Source of the DNA: Sphingomonas bacterium
Lineage (GTDB): Bacteria > Pseudomonadota > Alphaproteobacteria > Sphingomonadales > Sphingomonadaceae
Length of the DNA stretch: 52,643 nucleotides
Direction: 5' to 3'
NCBI RefSeq assembly: GCF_028292945.1
Contig: NZ_JAQGLJ010000088.1
Location: 1-52,643 of the forward strand
Shown: positions 17,497-25,870 of the stretch, piece by piece
Layout: every line of letters starts with the position of its first letter
How positions within the stretch are numbered: position 1 is the first letter of the stretch
Translations under genes and position numbers: made by a program
The notes under the pieces: generated by a model
The model's database searches: none
What the model was told of the DNA's origin: nothing
The model's input: only the letters and a program-made list of their open reading frames with translations

Positions 17497-19278
17497 ATGA
17501 AGCTGCCCTTCTCTTGGCCCGGTAGGGGGTTCGCGGTGGCGATCCTCGCAGCGATCGCGCTGCTTGGCGGATCAATCTGGGTCGGAATGGGATGGGTGCG
17601 GGGCTATGCCAGCGCGATCGCCGATGCCGCGGGTGAACAGGCCGTCCGCGGACACAGGGCGCTCCTGGCGAGCGAGCTCCAGAAATTTCGACTGCTGCCA
17701 CTGGTACTCGTCGAATATCCCGACGTGGCGGCCGCCCTCACCGGCGATCTTACGGCGCGAAATGCTTTGAATGGTACACTGGAGCTTCTTGCCAGCCGTA
17801 CGGACGCCGCGAACCTTTATGCGATCGACCCGACCGGGCGAACGGTCGCGGCAAGCAACTGGCGCGAACCGACCAGCTTCGAGGGTCAGAACTATGCGTT
17901 CCGTCCTTATTTTCGCGATGCGATGCGGTCAGGGTCAGCGGAGCTGTTCGCGCTCGGCACGGTCAGCGGACGCCCGGGTCTCTATCTCGCGCGGCGCGTC
18001 GACCGCGGCACCCGCCGGCTCGGCGTGGTCGTTATCAAGGTCGAGTTCGACGCGGTCGAAGCCGCATGGGCGCGCATGCCCGGTGCGAGCTTCGTCACCG
18101 ATGCAGCGGGGGTAATCCTCATCACCAGCCTGCCCCGCTGGCGCTTCCGCACGATCAACGAAATGGATCCCGCAATGCTCGCCGGGGCGCGTCGTTCACG
18201 GCAGTTCGGTGCCGATCCGCCCGTGCGCGCACCAATACGGATGGCAGCAGCCGACGCGGTCGCGACGGTCAACGGGGTTGCGCAAGCCTATCGCGTGGCT
18301 GTGCAGACCGCGCCGTTCGCCGGAGGGCAGCTGTATCATATCACGCCCCTCGACGGACCTATCGCCGCCGCCCGCACGCAGGCCCTGCTATGGGGTCTGG
18401 GCGCGCTGCTGGTGCTCGGCATCATCGCCGGCCTGGCCCTGCGCGCGGCGGACACGCGCCGCCTGCAGGGACAGGCGCGCATCGCGCTCGAACACGAAGT
18501 CGTCCGCCGAACTCGGCAGCTCAGCGAGGCCAATGCTCGACTGACCATCGAGTCCGACGAGCGGGCGGAGGCGGATCGCCGCTACCGCCTTGCTCGCGAA
18601 GAGCTTGCCCAGGCCAACCGGCTTGGCACGCTGGGGCAGATCACGGCCGGCGTCGCGCACGAGATCAACCAGCCCGTGGCCGCTATCCGCACCTTTGCCG
18701 AAAGCGGCGCAATCCTGGTCGAGCGGGGTGCTATGAGCGCGGCGCGCGAAAATCTCGGCCGCATCGTCGACCTTGCCGACCGCATCGGCGGCATCACCGC
18801 CGAGCTTAAGGGCTATGCCCGCAAGCGTGTCGCAGGGAGCGACCAGGCCACGCTCGCGTCGGTGCTTGATGGCGTGAGGATGCTGATGGGCGAGCGGATC
18901 GCAGCCGTTGCGATGGATATCTCGCCTGAGCTGCAGGGCTTGGTACTTAAAGGCGAGCGCGTGCGGATCGAGCAGATCCTGGTCAACCTCCTACAGAACG
19001 CGCTGGACGCGGTCGCGTCGGCTGGTGCCGGCCGCGTGCGGATGACGGTCGCCCGGACGGGCGAAGTTGCTCTGATCGAAATCAGCGACGACGGTACCGG
19101 CGTCGACCCGGCGATTGTCGACACACTGTTCACACCGTTCACATCGGCCACGCCGGGCGGCCTGGGACTGGGGCTGGCGATCGCGCGCAACATCGCGCGC
19201 GAGTTTAACGGCGATCTGCGGCACGAGCAGCGATCGCGCGGTGGCGCTACTTTTGTCCTGACACTGCCCGCGGCATGA
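17497..19278 (+). CDS. dctB: DctB-type sensor histidine kinase
   Basis: A membrane kinase of 593 residues: one TM helix near residues 8-30, a periplasmic PDC/Cache sensor domain (about 40-270), a second TM helix (LLWGLGALLVLGIIAGLAL), a coiled-coil linker, and the kinase core. The phosphoacceptor His is in GVAHEINQPVAAIRTF; N box ILVNLLQNALDAV, G1 DDGTGVDP and G2 GLGLGLAIARN are intact. DctB senses C4-dicarboxylates and works with DctA. The ATG at 17497 is chosen; a GTG at 17449 is in frame but lies in the palindrome. Its last codons overlap the regulator start (ATGA). Confidence 0.92.
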   Translation: MKLPFSWPGRGFAVAILAAIALLGGSIWVGMGWVRGYASAIADAAGEQAVRGHRALLASELQKFRLLPLVLVEYPDVAAALTGDLTARNALNGTLELLASRTDAANLYAIDPTGRTVAASNWREPTSFEGQNYAFRPYFRDAMRSGSAELFALGTVSGRPGLYLARRVDRGTRRLGVVVIKVEFDAVEAAWARMPGASFVTDAAGVILITSLPRWRFRTINEMDPAMLAGARRSRQFGADPPVRAPIRMAAADAVATVNGVAQAYRVAVQTAPFAGGQLYHITPLDGPIAAARTQALLWGLGALLVLGIIAGLALRAADTRRLQGQARIALEHEVVRRTRQLSEANARLTIESDERAEADRRYRLAREELAQANRLGTLGQITAGVAHEINQPVAAIRTFAESGAILVERGAMSAARENLGRIVDLADRIGGITAELKGYARKRVAGSDQATLASVLDGVRMLMGERIAAVAMDISPELQGLVLKGERVRIEQILVNLLQNALDAVASAGAGRVRMTVARTGEVALIEISDDGTGVDPAIVDTLFTPFTSATPGGLGLGLAIARNIAREFNGDLRHEQRSRGGATFVLTLPAA

Positions 19279-20615
19279 CCGACTTCCTTCCGCGCGTTAT
19301 TTTGGTGGAGGACGACGAACCGCTGCGGGTCGCGACGGAGCAGGCGCTGGTGCTCGCAGGTCATGCCGTCACGGCCTTTGGGAACGCGGCGAAGGCGATC
19401 GGCGCAATCGACCCCTCGTTCGACGGCGTGGTCGTTTCTGACATCCGCATGCCGCAAATTGACGGCCACGAACTTCTCGCGCGCGTCCGGTCGATCGATG
19501 CCGAGATTCCCGTCATTCTCGTGACCGGGCACGGCGATGTGTCCATGGCGGTGAAGGCGCTGCACGACGGCGCAAGCGATTTCCTGACCAAGCCGTTCGC
19601 GACCGGCCATCTGATCGCCAGCATCCGCCGCGCGCTGGAGCGGCGAACGCTCGTGCTCGACAATCGCCGCTTGCGACTTACGATGGCGCAGCTCGAGGCG
19701 GGCGATGCGCTGATCGGCGACAGCCCCGCGATGACCACGTTGCGCCAGTCCGTCCGGCAGATTGCGGTGACTGACCTTGACGTGCTGTTCGAAGGCGAGA
19801 CCGGAACCGGCAAGGAGCTGGTCGCTCGGCTCCTGCATTTTGAAAGCCGGCGGCGTGGCCGACCGTTCGTCGCGGTCAACTGCGGCGCTCTCGCCGAAGC
19901 CACCGCCGAAGCCGAACTGTTCGGCCATGCTGCGGACAGCGTGCCGCAGACGCGGCTGTCGCGGGTCGGCCAAATCGCGGCGTCGAACGGCGGCACCCTA
20001 CTGCTCGACGAGATCGACAGCATGCCGCTCGCGCTTCAGGCAACACTGCTGCGCGTGATCGAGGAACGCGAAGTTCACCCGATCGGCGCTGCCCGCCCGG
20101 TCGCACTCGACCTGCGCATCGTCGCGACCGCCAAGTCCGATCTGCACGAAGAAGCGCGCGCGGGGCGATTTCGCGAGGATCTTTATTACCGCCTCGCGAC
20201 CGTACGACTTCGGGTACCGCCGCTGCGCGAGCGCGACGACGATTGTCACGCACTGTTCGCAATGTTTCTGGCCGAAGCCAGGGCGACGCTAAGCAAGCCT
20301 GACTTTGAACCGGACATGGCCGCCCACCTGCGCTTGCGGCAGCATCAATGGCCCGGCAATGTCCGGGAGCTTCGCAGCTACGCCTACGAAATCGTGATCG
20401 GCGCGAGCGCGCGTGAACCTGCAGCGCCCGCTTTGGAGAAGGCCACCCTGCCCCAGCAGGTCGCCACGTTTGAAGCGGACCTTATCGCGCGCACGCTCGC
20501 GCGGCACGGCGGCAAGGTCAAGGCAGCGGTCGATGAACTGCGCATCCCTCGCAAAACCTTCTACGACAAGCTGGCACGCTACAACATCGTTCCCTCGCGA
20601 TACCGTAGCAGATGA
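19275..20615 (+). CDS. dctD: DctD-type response regulator lacking GAFTGA
   Basis: An NtrC-family regulator of 446 residues: receiver domain (acidic pocket VEDDE, phospho-Asp in VVSDIRMP, Lys in TKPFA), AAA+ domain (Walker A GETGTGKE, Walker B GGTLLLDEID, arginine finger GRFREDLYYRL) and a C-terminal Fis-type helix-turn-helix (KVKAAVDELRIPRKTFYDKL). Where the sigma-54-contacting loop GAFTGA belongs, the protein reads GHAADSVPQTRLSRVG (about residues 216-231). By family knowledge, loss of GAFTGA abolishes sigma-54 remodelling, so this protein probably acts as a conventional DNA-binding regulator. Translation is coupled to the kinase. Target: most likely dctA. Confidence 0.92.
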   Translation: MTDFLPRVILVEDDEPLRVATEQALVLAGHAVTAFGNAAKAIGAIDPSFDGVVVSDIRMPQIDGHELLARVRSIDAEIPVILVTGHGDVSMAVKALHDGASDFLTKPFATGHLIASIRRALERRTLVLDNRRLRLTMAQLEAGDALIGDSPAMTTLRQSVRQIAVTDLDVLFEGETGTGKELVARLLHFESRRRGRPFVAVNCGALAEATAEAELFGHAADSVPQTRLSRVGQIAASNGGTLLLDEIDSMPLALQATLLRVIEEREVHPIGAARPVALDLRIVATAKSDLHEEARAGRFREDLYYRLATVRLRVPPLRERDDDCHALFAMFLAEARATLSKPDFEPDMAAHLRLRQHQWPGNVRELRSYAYEIVIGASAREPAAPALEKATLPQQVATFEADLIARTLARHGGKVKAAVDELRIPRKTFYDKLARYNIVPSRYRSR

Positions 20616-20899
20616 TTACTCGTTGCCGCTGACAAGCGGGTGGGGGAGCATGGATCGCAGATGAGGTCCGATGCGCTCTGCCATTCAAACGGATGTGACA
20701 TTGCTAGTGCCGCCGAATGTTTCACTATGCTGTCTCCGGCGGTAGTGTTGAAACCGGGACTTCCCGAGACGGGGATCGCACCTGAGCGAGTGGCCGTTCT
20801 CAGGAACCGTCGAGGGCGGTCTGAACGTCCGCAGGTGGGCCTTTCACGCTGTCGATCCAAACACACCAGTGCTGAACGGCACTAAAGAGCTTATCGCTC
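20616..20899. other. Non-coding gap
   Basis: No frame here resembles a protein, and I see no RNA gene or strong hairpin. It separates the dct genes from the DNA ligase remnant and the glycoconjugate locus. Confidence 0.5.
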
Positions 20900-21075
20900 G
20901 GCCGCTCTCCCGCCCGGTAGCTGTCGGTATCCATCCAGCGCCTCGGCCCGGCCCCGGCGGGCAGTTCGAACGCAGGTGGGACGGCTTTCGCGCCCTGGTG
21001 TTCCGCGACGGTGCCGAGGTCGAGATCCTGCCGATGTCGGGCAAGTCGCTGTCTCGCGGCGCAGGGCGGCCTTGA
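20900..21075 (+). pseudogene. ATP-dependent DNA ligase fragment
   Basis: The frame contains FERRWDGFRALVFRDGAEVEI followed by SGKSLSR, matching motif I and downstream strand of LigC/LigD-type ATP-dependent ligases (EPKWDGFRAL..RDG..V.I.SR.GK.L.R). The adenylated Lys is replaced by Arg (RRWDG), and nothing else of the ligase is present before the stop. It is a short relict, about 60 codons. Confidence 0.55.
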
Positions 21076-21180
21076 TCGGGCTCTATCCAGGAGGCATGGT
21101 CGCCGTGCCATTGCGGCGCTTGCGCCGACGGCAATCCGGCTGGCCGTGGTCGTGTGACCCCTTGGCCAGCTTCGATAGGG

Positions 21181-22305
21181 ATGAAAGTGCGAGGCGTCCT
21201 CCAACGGTCCACGCGGCGGGTGCTTGCCATTGCCAAAGACATGAGTAGCGTCGCAGCCGCCGTTCCCCACTGGATCGCGCGTGCGCCGCGGCGGCCATCG
21301 CTCGTGCTTCACGCCGGCCAGCACAAGACGGGCAGCACGTCCTTTCAGGCCTTCCTGAGTGGAGCTCCGCTCTCGCTGGCGAGGCAGGGCGTGCACGTCG
21401 TCCGGGCCGGCCAGTCTCTGGCGGGCGATCATCACCGGCTGATCCTGGCTCGTCGCGGCCTGCGGGCAAGGGCGAGGCATTTGCTTCTGAGTGCCGAGAT
21501 CGCCCGCGCCACGAATTCGACGCTGCTGATTTCGTCGGAAACGGCGACGGAGGTGATTCTCGCCGGCGGCGGGCACGGCCTGATCGACTTCTTCCGTGCG
21601 GCGGGCGTGGGGCAGGTGACCCTGCTCCTGTACCTGCGCTCTCCGGTGGCGCTTGCGAATTCGGGCTATTCGGAAGTCATCGGCGGCATGGAACATGGCG
21701 GGCCCGCTTTTCCGGAATTTCTCGCCTCGTGGAACGACGGTGCGTACCTGCACTATGACCGGTTCCTCGAGCTGGCCGGGCGCGAAGACGTTCTGCTGGA
21801 GGTGCGGCCCTATGATGCGCGCGCACGCCGAGGCATAGTGCATGACCTTGCAAGCGCACTCCGCCTCGACGAGCCGAGCCTGGCCGAGCCGCGTGCGAAC
21901 GGCAGCCTGGGACCGGTTGCGCTCGAAGCCATCCGAACCATCTCGGGGGAACTGGGGTCGATGCCCGCCGCACTACGGTGGCGCGTGAGCGCACGGCTTC
22001 GAGCGATCGGCCGCGGGCTCGAAGAGCGACCCTTCTGGGGTATGGACGCTCGCCACAGGCGGCTCGTGGCGGATGCGGAACGACGAACCGATGCCTTCGC
22101 TCATGCAGTCTGGGGGACCGGCTGGATAGAGCGGATTGGTGACGAGCAGCGGCCCTACAACGTGTTCGATCCCGGGCGATCCGACCAGATGCGGATGTTC
22201 GAGGCCACGATCCCGCTGATGCGTGCCGCCGCGGCCGAGCTTACGGCATCGGTACGCAAACGCCGCCGGTCTCGTTCCCGCGCGGGCGGGACGGCAGCGC
22301 GATGA
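21181..22305 (+). CDS. Sulfotransferase-like protein 1
   Basis: A protein of 374 residues with a PAPS-type P-loop near its N-terminus: LVLHAGQHKTGSTSFQAFL (about residues 41-60), the 5'-phosphosulfate-binding loop of the sulfotransferase superfamily. A 3'-phosphate-binding segment is likely in LLLYLRSPVALANSGYS, where Arg and Ser match the family R.P...S pattern. No signal peptide or TM helix, so it is presumably cytosolic. It would transfer sulfate from PAPS to a carbohydrate or lipid hydroxyl. Start: ATG 21181 after ATAGGG; an ATG at 21241 is an alternative. Its stop overlaps the next start (ATGA), and a second sulfotransferase follows two genes on. The C-terminus is Arg-rich. Confidence 0.8.
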   Translation: MKVRGVLQRSTRRVLAIAKDMSSVAAAVPHWIARAPRRPSLVLHAGQHKTGSTSFQAFLSGAPLSLARQGVHVVRAGQSLAGDHHRLILARRGLRARARHLLLSAEIARATNSTLLISSETATEVILAGGGHGLIDFFRAAGVGQVTLLLYLRSPVALANSGYSEVIGGMEHGGPAFPEFLASWNDGAYLHYDRFLELAGREDVLLEVRPYDARARRGIVHDLASALRLDEPSLAEPRANGSLGPVALEAIRTISGELGSMPAALRWRVSARLRAIGRGLEERPFWGMDARHRRLVADAERRTDAFAHAVWGTGWIERIGDEQRPYNVFDPGRSDQMRMFEATIPLMRAAAAELTASVRKRRRSRSRAGGTAAR

Positions 22306-23330
22306 CTTTGTCGGGCGACATTCGTGACGCGATCGGCAGAGGCGCGGAATTCCTCTCAGGGGCGCAGCTGGCGAGCGGCGAGTTCCAGGTGTTCACCTCC
22401 ACCGATCCGGAAATGAAGGAAGGCTGCGCGCCCGATCCGTCGATCTTCCCGACGGCGCTGATCGCCCAGTCTCTTGCCGTGGTCGATGAAGCGGCGGCGG
22501 CGCTGAGCGGTGCGCTCGACTTTCTGCTCGCCGAGATGGACGGGGACGGGCTCTGGCGCCACTGGCCCCGCGCCCATCCCTATCACCGACAGCTTCCGCC
22601 AGATCTCGACGACACGAGCTGTGCGGCCTCGGCGCTGCAGGCGGGCGGGCGCGTCTTCCCCGACCATCGCGCCCTGCTTCTCGCCAACCGCGACGCGCGG
22701 GGCCTGTTCTTCACCTGGCTGACGCCGCGGGCGCGCTGGGCCGGCGCCGCCCATGCCCGCGTCGCCCTTCATCAGCTTCGCCATCCGCTGACGCTGTTCC
22801 TGTTCTTTCAGCGCACGTCCGCCGCCCCCCGGGATGTGGACTCGGTGGTCAACGCCAACTGTCTTTTCCACCTCGGAGACCACCAGGGCAGCGAGGCGAT
22901 CGTGGAGCATCTTCTCGCCGTCCTGCGCGCAGGCGCCGAGCGGGATTGCGACAAGTGGTACGATAATCCGTTCGCGATCTGGTACTTCTTCTCGCGCGCT
23001 CTGGCGGGCCGGTCCGAAGAAGCGGGGAGGATCGTCGTCGAACGCCTGGCGAACGCGGCGCCTGCAACGGCACTGGAGGCCGCCTTCGCAGCCTGCGCGC
23101 TGCTGCGCTGGCGGGTCCGCCCGTCCGAGGACGCCATCCGATCCCTGCTGGCCGCGCAGCTCGCATCCGGCGGCTGGCCCCGCGCGGCGCTTTATCATGG
23201 CGGGCGGCCTCGGCTTGCGCGCGGCGGCTTCGGAGCGCCTCACCCGGACACGCCGAGATGGGGTTCGGAAGAACTCACGACCGGCTTTGCGCTCGAGGCC
23301 CTCGCCCGCTGGCTGGATGCGGATTCATGA
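22302..23330 (+). CDS. Short terpene cyclase-like protein (DxDD, QW motifs)
   Basis: A protein of 342 residues built of alpha-helical repeats of the prenyltransferase/squalene oxidase type. At residues 101-105 it has DLDDT, the DxDDT general-acid motif of class II terpene cyclases. Two QW-like motifs are visible: GAEFLSGAQLASGEF near the N-terminus and LLAAQLASGGW near residue 285. Known class II cyclases have two such barrel domains and over 480 residues, so this is about one and a half domains short. It may protonate and cyclise an isoprenoid, or use the toroid fold for something else. It lies between two sulfotransferase genes, overlapping both by 4 bp, so the three form one tightly coupled operon. 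Confidence 0.7.
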   Translation: MTLSGDIRDAIGRGAEFLSGAQLASGEFQVFTSTDPEMKEGCAPDPSIFPTALIAQSLAVVDEAAAALSGALDFLLAEMDGDGLWRHWPRAHPYHRQLPPDLDDTSCAASALQAGGRVFPDHRALLLANRDARGLFFTWLTPRARWAGAAHARVALHQLRHPLTLFLFFQRTSAAPRDVDSVVNANCLFHLGDHQGSEAIVEHLLAVLRAGAERDCDKWYDNPFAIWYFFSRALAGRSEEAGRIVVERLANAAPATALEAAFAACALLRWRVRPSEDAIRSLLAAQLASGGWPRAALYHGGRPRLARGGFGAPHPDTPRWGSEELTTGFALEALARWLDADS

Positions 23331-24220
23331 CCGGCCATCTTGTCCATGTCGGCTTTCCGAAAACCGGCTCCAAGCTGCTGCAGCGCTGGTTCGAGGAACA
23401 TCCACAACTGGCGTTCCGGCAGTGGGGCATCGCCGGGTTTGGCAGCGTGCTCGACATGGTGGACGCGGCGAACGAGCCAGCGGGCCGATTTCTCTACCGC
23501 GTCACCAGCGCCGAAGGGCTGAGCGCGCCGCCGCCGGCAAGCGGATCGGCGATGATCGATTACGACCAGAGAACGGCCACGCACCGCCACCTCCAGGCTG
23601 CCGCATGCGCTCTCGTCACCGCCATCGCGCCGCAGGCAAGGATCCTGATCGTCACCCGCGGCTTTCGCGCGATGATCCTCTCCTCCTATTCGCAATATCT
23701 GAGGAGCGGCGGGAGCGAGGATTTCGAAGCACTGCTCGCCCGGCCGGCAGGCGACAATCCGTGGAACTATGATCACGTGGTCGGGCTGTACGAGGCTGCC
23801 TTCGGCCGCGACAACGTCCTGACGCTTCCTTACGAGTTGCTGCGCGACGATCGGGAGCAGTTCGCGGGCGCGCTCGTCGACTGGCTGGGCCTGCGTCCGC
23901 ATCCGCTCCCCGCCGCGCGGGTGAACACCTCCCTCTCCGCCACCGAGCTGCGCTGGTATCCGCGGCTGGCCCGCGCGCTGGCCCGATTGCCGATAGGCGG
24001 AGGGCTGAGAGGGCGTCTGCTTCGCCGCTATGTCGATGGCGCAATGGCAAACCGGTGGCGGCCCCTCACGGGATTGCTGCAGCGGCTTCGGCCGGCGTCG
24101 CCGGTCACGGCCGAGCTGGTTCCCGAAACGTTGCTCGAGCGGTTTCGCGGACAGGCAAAGAGCTTGCGCGGTCGTCCGTTCTACCAGCGCTACGCCTGCG
24201 ACTACTTCCTCGACGCCTGA
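23327..24220 (+). CDS. Sulfotransferase-like protein 2
   Basis: A protein of 297 residues beginning with the PAPS P-loop HVGFPKTGSKLLQRWF (residues 6-21). The 3'-phosphate region is probably ILIVTRGFRAMILSSYSQYL, with conserved Arg and Ser. It differs strongly from the first sulfotransferase of this operon, so the two likely act on different positions or substrates. The ATG overlaps the stop of the cyclase-like gene. Its end is 16 bp from the end of the convergent ABC transporter gene. Confidence 0.8.
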   Translation: MTGHLVHVGFPKTGSKLLQRWFEEHPQLAFRQWGIAGFGSVLDMVDAANEPAGRFLYRVTSAEGLSAPPPASGSAMIDYDQRTATHRHLQAAACALVTAIAPQARILIVTRGFRAMILSSYSQYLRSGGSEDFEALLARPAGDNPWNYDHVVGLYEAAFGRDNVLTLPYELLRDDREQFAGALVDWLGLRPHPLPAARVNTSLSATELRWYPRLARALARLPIGGGLRGRLLRRYVDGAMANRWRPLTGLLQRLRPASPVTAELVPETLLERFRGQAKSLRGRPFYQRYACDYFLDA

Positions 24221-24236
24221 TCATGCCTCTGGACGC

Positions 24237-25505
24237 TCACTCCCATTCAACGTCCGTCCTTACGAGTTGCCCCATCGCCATCGCAAAGATGTTGAAAAGG
24301 TCGGGGTCGCCGCCGATGATGATCGGCTGCGGGTCGTTCTCCCAGCCCCAGCGCGCCAGCGGGTGGCGCGCCTCTTCCGCGACGACGACGGCGCGAAGGG
24401 CGTAGCGGCCGGGGACAAGCGGAAGCCGCGGGAGCACGCAAACAAGCTCGCCGGCACCGGGGCCGACAATGCGCGGCCGCATGTCGTGTGCGGCCGTGAC
24501 GCAGGTCGCGAGATCCTCCGTCCAGATGGAAAAACCCCAGATCGCCGAGTGCGCTTCCCGGGCCATGTACCGAAGCCGGATCCGAAGCGGCTCGCCCACC
24601 TTCGGCTCCGCGCCTGCGGCCGCTTCCGCGACCAGGGCGGTGATGCACACTGGCCCGTCCGCAGCCGGCGGCGCGCCCTGCGCCGGGGCGCGCAGCCTCG
24701 CCTCGAACATGCGGCTTACCGCCTCGACGGCGCTCCCGAGGAAGGCCGGCTTGCCGGCGTCGAGAAGCAGTCCGCGCGTGCAGACGGCGTGGATCTGAGC
24801 GACGTTGTGCGACACGAACAGCAGCGAGCCGCCATCGCGCAGATAGGCGCGCATGTGATCGATACATTTTCGCTGAAAGTGGATGTCGCCGACCGCGAGT
24901 ACCTCGTCGACAAGCAGCAGGTCGGGCCTGAGATGCGTTGCGAGGGCATAGGAGAGACGCGCGCGCATACCCGTGCTGTAGGATTGCAACGGTCCGTCGA
25001 TCGCCCGTTCCAGCTCGGCGAAGGCGATCACATCGTCGAGCAGCCTCCGCGCCGCCGCCCCGCGCAGGCCGGCAAGAGCTGCGCCGAGCACAACATTTTC
25101 GCGGCCGGTCAGGAGCGGGCTGAGACCGGCGCCCAGATCGATGATCGCGCCGATCGACCCGCGCACATGTATGCTGCCGCGCGTCGGCTTCAGGAGCCCA
25201 TACACCGTCTTGAGCAACGTCGTCTTGCCGGCACCGTTCACGCCGAGGACGGCGAGCGCCTCGCCCTGGCCTAGTTCGAAGCCGACCTCGTCGAGCGCCA
25301 TGAACTCCCGTCGGCGCGGTGAGGCCGTGGCGCGCCACGGCGTCAGCTCGCGGACGATGTCCGCTGCCGCGTATCGGAGCGCCAGGGAGGCGTCCCGGCA
25401 GTATTTCTTCCCTAGCCCCGAGACCCGCAGCACCGGCTCGTTTGCCTGGTCCTCGTCGCTTTCCAGCCGCTGCACGATGTCACTGTTGCCGGTCAGGATT
25501 GTCAT
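24237..25505 (-). CDS. wzt: ABC transporter ATP-binding subunit with Wzt C-terminal domain
   Basis: A 422-residue ATPase of the polysaccharide-export (Wzt/KpsT/TagH) type. It has Walker A GVNGAGKTTLLK, signature YSTGMRARLSYAL, Walker B LLLVDEVLAVGD and the switch His in FVSHN. After the nucleotide domain (to about residue 285) comes a 130-residue beta-rich extension like the Wzt glycan-binding domain, which in O-antigen exporters recognises the finished chain terminus. This points to a specific capped glycan. The ATG overlaps the stop of the preceding gene (ATGA); the matching permease is two genes upstream in the same operon. Confidence 0.92.
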   Translation of the reverse strand: MTILTGNSDIVQRLESDEDQANEPVLRVSGLGKKYCRDASLALRYAAADIVRELTPWRATASPRRREFMALDEVGFELGQGEALAVLGVNGAGKTTLLKTVYGLLKPTRGSIHVRGSIGAIIDLGAGLSPLLTGRENVVLGAALAGLRGAAARRLLDDVIAFAELERAIDGPLQSYSTGMRARLSYALATHLRPDLLLVDEVLAVGDIHFQRKCIDHMRAYLRDGGSLLFVSHNVAQIHAVCTRGLLLDAGKPAFLGSAVEAVSRMFEARLRAPAQGAPPAADGPVCITALVAEAAAGAEPKVGEPLRIRLRYMAREAHSAIWGFSIWTEDLATCVTAAHDMRPRIVGPGAGELVCVLPRLPLVPGRYALRAVVVAEEARHPLARWGWENDPQPIIIGGDPDLFNIFAMAMGQLVRTDVEWE

Positions 25506-25870
25506 GTCCCGACGATCAAGCTCGTTGGAACGCGAGCCGTCAGCGTAGCGAAAAGGTCGATCGTCTCGGGCGGCTGGATCACGCGTCGATCCGGCGCGCG
25601 GATCAGCGCGCCGACCGCCAGCGGGATAACGCGGCGGGAAAAGCCTGCGATCCGCCCGACGGTCGCGTCGGAGGCGTCGATCCCCGCCCGAAAGACCGGC
25701 CCGTGCCAGTAGAGTCGCGGTCCGGCGTCCCGCCACGCGTGGGATTTGCCGCAGAAGAGGAACAGGACGCGTTCGGCAGGGTATTCGAGTCTCGCGCAGG
25801 CGGCGATCCGCCGGCGAGCCGCGCCGGCATAGCGCCGCGCTACCTGGCCGGCCCGTGCGAGGCTGCTCAT
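25502..25870 (-). CDS. Unrecognised 122-residue protein in the glycan-export operon
   Basis: A small basic protein (start MSSLARAGQVARRY) overlapping both neighbours by 4 bp (ATGA at each end), which argues that it is a real, translated gene. It has an Arg/Ala-rich helical N-terminus, then ERVLFLFCGKSHAWRD and a hydrophobic stretch ending ARVPTSLIVGT. There is no signal peptide or clear TM helix. I recognise no family. Its place between a Coq4-like protein and the Wzt ATPase suggests a partner or accessory role in making the exported molecule. Confidence 0.65.
   Translation of the reverse strand: MSSLARAGQVARRYAGAARRRIAACARLEYPAERVLFLFCGKSHAWRDAGPRLYWHGPVFRAGIDASDATVGRIAGFSRRVIPLAVGALIRAPDRRVIQPPETIDLFATLTARVPTSLIVGT

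Noticed and set aside
20800..21843. Minus-strand open frame of 347 codons
   Set aside because: Antisense to sulfotransferase 1; no domain recognised, typical GC-rich shadow.
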